From positions 804,888 through 868,887 of the forward strand of contig KL647296.1 of NCBI GenBank assembly GCA_000727475.1: a DNA stretch of 64,000 nucleotides, in the 5' to 3' direction. The stretch is from Sarcocystis neurona. Its lineage: Eukaryota > Apicomplexa > Conoidasida > Eucoccidiorida > Sarcocystidae. The notes under the pieces are model-generated. The model ran no database searches. It was not told where the DNA came from and was given only the letters and a program-made list of their open reading frames with translations. This document shows positions 1 through 11,500 of the stretch, piece after piece; the stretch's first letter is position 1; every line of letters starts with the position of its first letter. The position numbers and the translations under genes were made by a program.

Positions 1-2167
1 GGGAGATGAACCAAGAGAGAAGGGCAGCACACGTCGAGGAAGGGTAGTGAGGGCGCGCAGAGAAGAAGGATCGAAGATATCGGGAGAAAAAAAGGGTTAG
101 AAAACGGGAGGTGAGCAAAAAGAAAAACATAAGCGCGGTGAGGCAAGGGAGGAGCGCACCCTGCACCGAGAAAAAGTTGCTACTGACTGCTGCTTTGTTT
201 TTTCCGTCTCTACGGCTGGAAAGACGGGGCTAAAAAAACTCTGTGAGGGAGAAAAGGATGGGGAGCGACGAAGGAAGAAGCATTTTGCCACTTCTGATGC
301 TGCTGCAGCTGCTGTTTCTGGGACCACCGACTGCAACGGTAAAAACGAACAGCACTCCTCCGTCACCGCGGGACAGCGGGATTAAATTTTTGCGTCTTCT
401 GGTCGTTTGCCTCTTTCTTCGTGGCCACAACTCATAAGCGGGTTCGCCTCGCGTTTTCCTCCTTCAGTTCTCTTACACTTTATTCCTCCTCTCTTTTTCT
501 TCGTCTTCTTATCTGCAGTAGCAGCCGCAGTACCGCCGCACCGCTGAGCGTCCGGGTAGACAGGAGGAGCGGAAAGGGCCGCTGCGGCAACGCGACAGAC
601 ACCGAGGGGCCAAGGGGAAAACGAAAAGAAGCCAGCAACACCGTCGCAGCCCGGAAAGGAGGCGAAAGAGACGCTCCGAGGGTTCCACTCCTTAAGCGCT
701 GGGCGGAAAACTCTCTTTTTTTCTCTCGATGAAGTGTGTGTTGTCTATTGTTGTTGCTGTGCCACTTTAAAAACTGCGGCTGCAGCAAAGGCAGGGGAGG
801 AGGCACTTGTGCTGCGCGCGTGCGGCCGCCGCTCCTCCTGCCGTGCCGGTCGCGCCTGTGTTGCTGCAAGGGGGGACAAAGAAAAGAAGAAGGGAAAGAT
901 ACCGGCAGCACGACGGATTCGCATGCAAGCCACGATGTGGAAAGCCTGTTTTGGCGGCGATAAAGGCCCCGGGAAGAAAGAAATTCTCGAATCGTGGCCA
1001 GTCGAGAACGACGCGGTCATCCGCAACAACGGCAGCAGGAGCCGAGGATGCCGCATCCTCTGTGTTGGTTTCACGTATTACTCGAATGTTGCGAAGAGGA
1101 CGGCAGGGCGCAGTCCTTTGCTGCAGCAGCAGCGCCCATGCGCGCGCCAACGCCACGAGTAGCAGCTGCAGCACACCAACTGGGACGAGTAGCAGCACCG
1201 GCCCGAGAAGGACGGAGCGGGAGACAGAGAGAGAAGCAGAGCTGCTGATGAAGGTAGGCGGCAGCGCCGGGGCCGGAGCAGCACAACTGCAGCAGCAGGA
1301 ACACGAGCACAGCAGGAACTGCAGCACCCTGAGTTGCAGCAGCAGGAACAGCAGCAGCTGGTTAACAGCCCTGCAGCAGAACACCACCGGTACGTTGACA
1401 GCCCTGCAGCAGAGTAGTTGTGGTACACAGTCCACAGCAGCAGCACTCCAAGCGCGTGCAGGAGGAGCAGTACAGCAGCGCAAATGATTTTTTATTCGTG
1501 AAACTCTCTCGGGCAGAGAGATAGGGGTCATCAACAAACTCGCAACATACCAACAGGAGCAGCAGAAACACCACCGCCAGCAAGCATCGAAGGTGCGACG
1601 TGGGAGATGAGGAGCATTACCAAGAGCATCGGCACGAACGTGCGTAGTCGACATACCGAGCAGCAGGCTTATACGAAAATCGGCCACATATTTGTGTTGG
1701 AGAACTTGTTTGTTCGTCTTGCCGATCTGCAGGGGATTTCCGCACTGTGCTCGCCTCTTGTATTTTGCCGAAGCAGCACCGACCCCCGCCCTTCCACCTG
1801 TGTCTCGTAGACGACAGCGGGAAATGCTTGCGATGCAGCCGCGGAACAGTTTCTTAAGTTCACCCGTTCCACACTTGCTTTCATCTCTCTTTCGTACGAC
1901 CAACAGAAGTTTTTCTTCAACCCGTTCTGCAGCCGGTCTTTTCTTCCATGCGCCGGCTGCGGCGGGAGTATCTGGACCACGGCAGGTTATTCAGGCCGTT
2001 TTTCGTGACGACTTCCTGCAGCAATCTGTCGCCTCTCACTCGCCAGGAGTCGCAGCACTCTCTTCTGCTTTCTTTTGCGTTGCAGGGCCCCAAAACACCA
2101 TTTCTGTGCCCTCAAATTTCATCTGGGCGTTCTGCACGCGGCGAAACTCGCGCGCACGCCGTGTAGC

Positions 2168-2400
2168 CATGTCGAAGTCAACCACACGGGACATCAATTT
2201 CCTTTCCCTTCTCCCAGATACTTGAGCACTTTTCCCTTTTTTCTTTCTTCTTCGAAGTCGAAGCCGACCACACGAGACACCTACTCCACTTTCCTTTCCT
2301 CCGGCTATTTGAGCACTTTATACCCATTCTACCTTCTTCTCCGAAGTCATCCACACGACAGCTGAATTTTTTCTTCTCTTCTTCCAGCTCTCTGAACATT
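2168..2400. repeat. Degenerate tandem repeat, about 85 bp unit, three copies
   Basis: Three successive blocks begin with a CGAAGTC-like word followed by CCACACG, a CTTTCC-rich stretch and TTGAGCACTTT (starts near 2170, 2256 and 2341). The third copy is the most diverged. It lies just upstream of the NBP35 gene. Confidence 0.55.
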
Positions 2401-2548
2401 TCTTCCTCTTCTTCTCTCTTCCTCTCGTTCGTCCTGTCCTGTATTCCCCCTCAACTTCCTCACTTCTTTTCTTTCTGAGGGCAGCTGCTTCTTGACGGGG
2501 GACCCCCTCCTTGCATCAGCGGTCCGCGTGCGCGCGCGTGGCTGCACG

Positions 2549-2740
2549 TCTCTTTGCTTCTGCTGCTGCAGCTTCTTCTCTTCGATAGTTGTGTCCGTGG
2601 GAGGAAGAAACTGCAGCACGAGGGAGTTTCTCCTATATGTCTCTTTGCTTCTGCTGCCGCTGCTGCTCTTTCCCTTTGGTTCCGACAGATATGTAGGTCG
2701 GGGGAAGAAATTGCAGAGGGAGAGCAGTTCTCTTGCTCAT
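2549..2740. repeat. Diverged direct duplication, about 90-100 bp
   Basis: The block starting TCTCTTTGCTTCTGCTGC near 2550 recurs near 2639. Each copy is followed by a GGAGGAAGAAA/GGGGAAGAAA word, a TGCAG word and a purine-rich tail. The copies differ at many positions, so this is an old duplication. Confidence 0.5.
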
Positions 2741-2920
2741 AGTGCTGCTACTACGCGTGGACTGGCACGGCACGTCTTCTTCCTCTCTTTCTGGCACACA
2801 CCTGCACCCGTTGTTTTTCTTGAGTTTCTGACGCCTCACCTGGGCTTGGTGTCTTAAACGCTTTTCTTGCCTTTTTTGTCCTCTGCTTTTCCTTTGCTGC
2901 TGCTGCTGCTGTGCAACACC

Positions 2921-5900
2921 ATGGGGACGTCTTCCACTTCCTCTTCTCTTTGCTTCCTTCCTCCGTCGTCACAAGTAGCAAAGGCATTTCTGCTGGGCGT
3001 CGCAGCTGGTGCTGCCGTCGGCTGCTGCGCGACTGCTGCTCTCTGCCAAGCTGCGTGCCCCCTCCGCGGCCGCAGCAGCAGCCGCCGAAGCAACAACAGG
3101 GACAGCAGCAGCCGCACCAACACGCACCGCAGCGACAGCAGCACAAGCGACAGCAGCACAAGCGACAGCGGCGGCAGTGCGGCGAAGGTGGCAACGCGCA
3201 GCAGTTGCCTGCGACAGCTGCTCTGGTGGATGCGTCCAGAAGAGAGAAGTGACGCCGCCGTGAATTCGTGGGGCTACGAGGAACGAGCGGAGGCGGCGAA
3301 GGCAGGAGAAGAAGAGGCAGCAGCAGCAGGCGGCGGTTTTAGAGCAGCAGCCGAGGAAGCAGCGGGCGCGTCGTCAGACGCTGCTGGAGCAGCAGCCGCA
3401 GCAGAGAAAGAAGAAGAAGACGAAGAAGAAGCAGCGACAGCAGCTCCTTCTGTGGGAGATCGACGAGGCGGGGGAGGGTCGCCAGGAGAAGAAGAAGAAC
3501 AAAGAGAAACGCAAGAAGAAGAGAGAAGAAGCGGATTTGATGCGGCAGCAGCAGCAGAGAAAGGCGAAGCATGTCCGGGTCCCGACAGCAAAGACGCAGG
3601 CGCAGCAGCGGCATGCGCAGGCTGCCCCAACCGTCAAATTTGCAGCAGCGGCAGCAACAGCAGCAGGGAAGCAGCTAAAGCGAGTAAAAATGAGATAGCG
3701 ACAAAGTTGGCCGCTGTCAAGCGGAAAGTTCTTATTCTCTCAGGAAAGGGAGGCGTCGGGAAAAGTACTGTCACTTCGCAGTTGGGTAAAAAGAGAAAGG
3801 AACACCGTTCCCTACTGTATCATCTCCTGCTGTTACAACTGCGATTCTGCTGCTATCGCTGCTAGGCGCATGCCTCTGTTCTTCGTGAACGGCTGTGACT
3901 GCTCTGCTAAAGCGGTGCGGCTCTTGCTGTTATATCGTCGTCGCTGCCGCTGCTAAAACGGTGCTGCTCCATCTGCCGCTATAGCTTTGCTGCTGCTGCT
4001 GCTGCTAAAACGATGCTGCGTCTGCTCTCATTGCTTTGCTGCTGCTGGTGTTGCTACGAAGACGTTGCTGCTCCAGCTGGTATAGCTTTGCTGCTGCTGC
4101 TGCTGTTGCTGCGGTCACACGTGTACTGGGCTGCGTTCTGCGCGGCTGCAGCTGTGGCGGATTTGGTGGCACGTGCTGCTGCTTCTTTCGCGATGCTGCA
4201 GTTGCTGCTGTCCCTCCCGCTCCTACTTCCCTTGCTACTGCTGCCGACGCCCCAACTGTCTCTGCTTCCACTGCTGCTGCTGGTGCTTCTTCCGCTACTG
4301 TAGCTGGTGCTTCGGTTGCTGCAGCTGCTGCCTCCACTGCCGTCGCTGGTGCTTCCACTGCTGCTGCTGCATCCGCTGCTCCTCCTGCTGCTTCCACTGC
4401 TCCTGCTGTTGCTTCCACTGCTCCTGCTGTTGCTTCCACTGCTTCTGCTGCTGCACCCGCTGCACCTGCTGCTGCTTCCACTGCTTCTGCCGCTGCATCC
4501 ACTGCTCCTACTGCTGCATCTGCTGCTCCTGCTGCTGCGTCCACTGCTGCTGCTGCTGCGTCCACTGCTGCTGCTGCTGCTGCGTCGCTTGCTCCTGCTG
4601 CTTCCACTGCTGTTGCTACTGCTATCCCCGCTGCTGCTGCTTCCACTGCTCCTGCTGCTGCTGCTTCCACTGCTGCAGCCGACGCTTCCACTGCTGCTGC
4701 TGCTGCTTCCCCTGCTCCTGCTGCTTTCACTGCTCCTGCGGCTGCTCCCCCTGCTCCTGCTGCTGCTTCCACTGCTCCTGCTGCTGCTTCCACTGCTCCT
4801 GCTGCTGCATCCGCTGCTCCTGCTGCTGTGCGTCCACTGGTGCTGCTGCCGCCTTCACTGCTGCTGCTGCTTCCACTGCTGTTGCTGCTGTTTCCACTGC
4901 TGCTGCTGCTGCGTCCCCTGCTCGTGCTGCTGCGTCCACTGCTGCTGCTGCTGCGTCGCTTGCTGATGCGGTTGTGTTGTAGGGTGGACTGCAGCAGCTC
5001 GCGGACTGCGTGTCGGCATTTTGGACGTGGACGTTTGCGGCCCGTCGATCCCGCTGATGACGCACGCGCGGCAGGGAGAAGTTCACCAATCGGCAGAAGG
5101 CTGGCAGCCGGTGTACGTTCACAGTAATCTCGCTGTCATGTCTATTGGTGAGGACTTGTCTTTCTCTGCAAAATTTTCTTCTTCTCTTTTTGCTTCTTCT
5201 CCATGTTTTGTTGGTTTTCCACCCCCTCTTCCTTCTGCGGTTGCTTCTCTTCTTCTTCTTCCACGCACAAGGCACGGGCGCTGTTTGAATGGCCCGCGTG
5301 CAGGCCGAGGGAGACACAGCGAGAGGGAGACACGGAGAGAGCGATAGCGAGAAGGAGATGGACATCAATGTTGTGCATGTGCTTGTGTCAATTTTCGTCC
5401 ACGGGTGTTTCTTGTGTCCCTTCTTTTTCATCTTTACCTTCTTCAACTTATTCTTCGTCCGTTAAGGCGAGGACTCTCTTCGGTTCTTTTTCTCCGTCCT
5501 GCGCGGCGCTCGACCGCCTCAAGAAGACAGAAGTGTACACGCATGTGGTGGTGCAGAGGAAAAGAGAAAGCGAAGATAAGGAACAGACGGAGAACGACAA
5601 CTTGGAAGACAGCGAAAGAAAAGGAAGACCACGATAGTGTTTGTGTTTGTGTTTGAGGAACAGAGAAGGATATAGAGGGACAACAGTGAATGCAGAAGTG
5701 TATATATAGACAACACGTGATCGAGAGGAAGATAGACAAAAAAAGGGGGAGGAGTAAACGAGAGAGAAAAAGACAAAGAGAGAAGAAAAAAGAGGAAGAG
5801 GAAGAAGTACGGGGCTGCATATTTCTGTGGAAAATGGCGACGTCACGCACACACGCTGTCCACTTCCATGTTAGGCGTGGACGAAGCGCGTTTCTCTTCT

Positions 5901-8544
5901 CTCGAACAGTCCCTTCTCTCTGTCTGCCTCTCCCCATGTCGCCGGGGGTCATTTCTCGCGATTTTGTTTGCATTGAATCCACAAGTGGTGCACACGCATT
6001 TCTGCGCCTGTCCCCTCTTCGTCCAAACTTATAAATTTGCCGGCCTTTGCTATTCCTTTCCTCTTCTCTCTCTCTGTATATACATATGCCTATGTATATG
6101 TATCTGTATTCGTACGTATATGTATATGAATACGTGTGTATATACACAGATACGTGTGTATACCCAGTGTACCGTATATACGTTCGTACGTATGTATATA
6201 TACACATATATATGCACATGTGTACAGATACATGTGTATGTTTATATATGTACGTGAGGACATAGGTCGATACGTGAATGAAGTGTGCAACACGTATGTG
6301 TGTCTGCATTAAAGTATATGTAGATTTGTGTGTGGATGCGTCCATATATACATGAATGACTTTACCCGTATGTATCTCTGTGGCTATGTACAAATGCAAG
6401 TCTATACTGAGTGGAGCAGTTGCTGCTGTACTTGCTGCTGTCTGTGTCCTTATGGGTATTATATTGTGGCATACTGGAGAGATAGATATGTTATAGGCTT
6501 TATGTCTCCCATACATATAAATGCGTGCGGATCGATACATATATAGATATCTGTACATACGTATATAGTGAGAGATACGGATCTGTTGTAGGGGCTCTAT
6601 CTCCCCTATATATAGGGATCGATACATATATACATATGTGTACATACACATATACATATACGTGTGTACGGCTAGATAAAAGATACACGCGTGTGTGAAG
6701 GAGGATATTGAGAGGGAGAAATTTCCTTTGTTTGTGTGACTTCGTGTCTCTGCATGAAGAGAGAGGCAGACGTCGACATGTTAAGGGAATTTGCCTTCTC
6801 CTGCATGCGCCTATAGATTCATATATATATAGATGCATGTCGCGATGGAGAAACCGGTAGGTGCTGTGTGTGTTCTTGGATGTCTCGTCTCTGCCAGCAA
6901 AGTGTTGATATGTGTCGCCCTGCTCGGTCTTTTGTTGGCTGCTTTCCTGTCCCCCTACATATCGACGTCCAGACGTGTAGACACCGAAGACGCCCCGGTG
7001 ATTTCTCTTCGTTTGCGTCCCTCGCTATTTTTCTCTATCTGTCTGTGTACGTGTGCATATATATGTATGCATGTGTGTATATATGTATACATGTGTGAAT
7101 ATATGTATACATGTGCGTATATATGTATACATGTGTGTATATATGTATACATGTGTGTATATGTGTATACATGCATGTTTGTATACATGTGTGTATATAT
7201 GTATACATGTGTGTGTATATGTATACATGTGTCTATATGTATACGTGTGTGTATATATGCATACATGTGTGTATACATGTATACATGTGTGTATACATGT
7301 ATACATGTGTGTATACATGTATATGTCTCGCGCTCTCTCTGTATATATGTATATGTGGCACCTGCGAGTGGGTGGCGCGGGTGCAGGATTTCTGCTGCCG
7401 GACCCGGATGCTGCAGTCATTTGGCGAGGGCCGAAGAAAAATGGGTTGATCCACCAGTTTCTCGCAGACGTCCTCTGGGGAGATCTAGATTTGCTTCTCA
7501 TAGATACACCGCCAGGTAAAACTGCACAAACACGCACACAAATATATATACATAAACGCGCAAGTATCCATAGTAATCAATATGCATATATCTGCACCGG
7601 AATACACGTCACCGTATCTGTGGATATATATATGTATATATATATATAAGCGCGTGTGTATATGGGTGCGTGTGTACGTTTGTATATATATGTATATGGT
7701 TATATATATGTATATATATGAGTAAGAATCCGTATATATATGTATGTATATGGAGAGAGAGCCAAAATGTGATAGTAGTGAGCATCTGTATATATGAATG
7801 GATGGGAACTCCTATTACAGTATCTGCGTATATATTAGCTGTATGTTGATTTTTCCTGGCGTAGAGCTTGACGTGTACATTCCTGCGTTGGCGTGTGCCG
7901 TATTCTTTTGATCTGCGTGTGTACGGGTGTGGGTGTGGGCGTGTGTGTGTGTGTCTCTGTCTCCATATATGTATATAAATGTGTATGCGTGAGTGTGTGA
8001 ATGCGTGGACGTAGTAGAGAAGATCTTTTGGTGAACACTTATGTGCAAGGAAAAAAAAGGGGAGCCCACATTTTCTGCTGGAAGAGAGCTGATTTGCTTT
8101 TTGCGAAGACATGTGCTTCTTTGCCTGCCTACATCCATGACTCACGCAGTATTTGTGGGCGAAGTAAACGCATACATTCATCCACTTTTTATGTATATAT
8201 GTATATACGTATATATGTATATACGTACATACACGACTACGTATCTGTGTGTGTGTGCGTCTCTATATATATGCACACCTGTGGCTGTAGATCGCCTCGC
8301 ATGGTTACGGGCGGAACTGCTATATGTATGTGTGTTCCTTCTTTTATATAGCGTCCTCGTCATTTGGCCGACTATTTTAAAGCTGCTTGTGCGCCTTATA
8401 TGTTTGTCCTTACGTAACCATACGTACAAGACAGCGTTATTCATGTCTCCTCACAGAGAGACATCTGTAGACGCACACACACATAAAGCATCTTCATACA
8501 CTTGTGCAGCTACGTACATATATGTTTATACGTATCTCTGCACA

Positions 8545-8589
<45 letters not shown>

Positions 8590-11500
8590 ACATGTCTACG
8601 TGCATGGCTATATCTATGAATGGGAGAAGCAGGGTTTCAGACCGTAGTTGTCGTCCCACAGATAGAAGAGCAATGTCGGTCAGACGCCCAGCAAAAACGT
8701 AGACACGCACACACATATCCGTAGGGGTATTTCGTTAAAAGCAGGTCTCTGCTCTACATAACGCAGGAGCCTCAGGAAAGTACCAAGACGCCGAGCTGCT
8801 GGCCGACTCTCGTTCCTGCAGCGCCTCACGCTGTGGAGGAGAAGGAGAAGGAGGTGGCTGCATCGCAAGTATTGCAACAGTCGGGGGCAGAAACGTAGAC
8901 AGCAGAGAAACAGCGCGTCTCAGCGCGGCGTCAACATATTTGTGTTCGTGCGCCTGTCGACGCATGCCTCTCTTTCTGAAAAACTTGAAATACAACAGTG
9001 GCTTTCTTCTGTGGGGAGACGAGTATACATATATACATATATTTGACTGCGCGGGGACCGGCGCGTGTATATATGTATATATATATATATGTATAATGAT
9101 GAGTGCGTTTCGTCTGCACGTGCAGCAGGGGTGTATGTATATATATTTATATATGTATAATTGCGCGGGTAGAGGCGCGCACATATATATATAGGGAGAG
9201 AGGGAGAAAGATAGATGGTGCTGAGTTCATTTTGCCTGTACAAGCAGAAACGGCATATAATTATGTATGTATAAGACTGCGCGGGCATGGGGGTCTATCC
9301 GTATATGTATATATATATATGTACATGTGTATATATAGAGAGAGAGATAACGCTGAGTTCGTTTTGTCTGTACAGGCAGGAGGGGCATATATACATGTGT
9401 AAATGTATATGTATATATAAAAGACTGCACGGGGATGGGCATTCACATATCTGTGTACATGTTAGACAAAAGTGTGGTAGTCAGGTGCGTACTCGTACGT
9501 GTGTGTTTTCATGTCGTATACACTTGTGTATTTCTCTATGAAGAAGTGCAGTTGGAAAGATACCCGTGCTCGTAGCATGTGGAAGCACCTGAGGAGCAAT
9601 CCACACAGAGTCATTTATATATACCTATGCGTACTAAAAAGAAAGAAATACTTACGTCTGTGTGTGTATGTGTATGTAGTGTGTATATATACGTATATAT
9701 ATGTATGAAGCTTTGCACGCGTGTCTACGTATATATGTGTATGTTATTCGGCCGTTTGTGCACGCGCGTGTGTATAGATCTATGTGTAGACACATAAAAT
9801 ATATCTGTATAGTATATAACTGCAGGTAGATGAGTATTCATATCTGGGTCTGTTTCATATATTCACATATATGAATAGGTGCGCGCGCCAGGAAATCAAC
9901 AGTCACAGGTATATGTGTGTACTTGTGTATGTGCCAGGGACGTCGGACGAACATTTGTCGATAGTTTCTATGCTCGATGTGGACGGGGCACTGGTCGTGA
10001 CGACACCCCAAGAGGCCGCTCTGCAGGACGTGCGTAAAGAAATCAACTTCTGGTAATTTCGTACTCCACTCAGTAGTAGTGGACCCGCGTTTTTGTTCTC
10101 CTCTCCTGACCCCTTTTGATCCTCACGTACCTCGTCGGTGTATCCCGTCCACGTACAGCATGCCTCTTCCACGCGTATATACATATATATATGTGTATGT
10201 GTCTGCCACGGCAAGTGCAGACGTGAGGGAATGTATATATGCAGATACCTGTACACACCCAGTTTCTGCAGAGAAAGAGAGAGAGACAGTGAAGAAGTTA
10301 TACACTACACAGAAACACAGGCGGAGCAAGGGACGGATTTTCAAGCACCTTGGAGGTAGACGTGTGTACGCTGACACACACGCGCACACATTTACACACA
10401 CACACACACACACACATAGTCATACACACAGACATGTTTAGTGATTCTCGGGTAAGACGAGCTGGACTTTCCTCAATGTCGCCTCTGCGACTCTTCACAA
10501 AACACCTCTCAAGAGCGGTTGCGGAAACACGTCGTGGAAAATACTTTCAGCGATAGCTCTCCCTTCTGACGACGCTTTTCTCGTGTCACCGATGAGGTTC
10601 TCTGGCTCTTTCTTTTGTTGCACACACCTTGTGCTGAATCCACAGGTGGCAGTCTTGGGCGAGAAAGGAAAAGAAAGAAATACCCCTGCATCGATGTATG
10701 TATGAAGAGCTGCTCTTACAAAGTTGTTTGTATACCTGATATGCGCGCATATAGACATACGTGTGGATGTATGCGTGCGCGTACACGAGTACAGGTGCGT
10801 GTGTCCGTATACGGGACTTCGTGATGCGTAAACAACGTTCCTACCGAAACGGCGACGCGGTAACGCAGTGGCCGGTTCTTTAGTAAGAAGTATTTTGTAT
10901 GTGCGCGGAGTTCCTTGCGTGTTGCAGCTTGAAGGTGGGAGTCAAGGTGCTAGGCGTTGTTGAAAATATGGCGGATTCTGTTTTTTCCCTCGTTGACGTG
11001 GATGGCGCGAAAGTCAGTCTCCACTCCGCATCTTTCCCCAGTAGAATGCAGAACAAAAGAGACAGTCTCCTTTCTGGCCTTGGTCCTCTGCGCCTGCATG
11101 TCAGTTCCCGCTTTTTGTTTATTTCTGCGCTCACGCGACGACACTTCACGAGCAGGCTCTGTTTTTTCGGCGATGTGTTGACCCCCGGCACCGAGAGTCA
11201 GCCGCACGTTGAGGAAGGACCAGACACGTGGTGATGCGTCGGTCAGCGACAGTTATCACGAAAAGGACAGGATTAGAGGAGCTGCGTCGTGGTGGCGATA
11301 CATTTGTTTCTACATTCACGTACGTGTGTATTCTGGTACATGGCTCCATGCGTCTGGCTTCCTGTGTTCCTGCACATGTACAAGACGAATACCCAGATAA
11401 ACATAGACGAAGAGAACCATATCTGTTCTTACGTTCGCGTATATATGTGTATGTGTGTTGACACTGATCTGTAAGTGGATACGTAGACACGCACACACGT

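Larger units (their letters stand above)
1..2920. other. Repeat-rich segment with no supported gene
   Basis: Low-complexity, purine/pyrimidine-skewed DNA with CAG runs at about 1115-1480 on plus. Long open frames exist on both strands across 730-1900, but they follow the CAG/CTG runs, change frame at will and show no recognisable domain, so I do not call a gene. The last few hundred bases are pyrimidine-rich and would hold the promoter and 5' leader of the NBP35 gene that starts at 2921. An in-frame stop (TAA at 2855) lies upstream of that start. Exons of a gene lying outside the window cannot be excluded. Confidence 0.4.

Noticed and set aside
4036..5127. 363-codon plus frame rich in Ala
   Set aside because: It is the GCT minisatellite of NBP35 intron 1; the real exon (4983-5147) uses another frame.
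7040..7330. Regular repeats as a CRISPR-like array
   Set aside because: No unique spacers; it is a TG/TA microsatellite in a eukaryotic intron.
11344..11400. SGFLCSCTC as the missing NBP35 CPxC exon
   Set aside because: Spacing is wrong, no Pro, and no donor before the stop.
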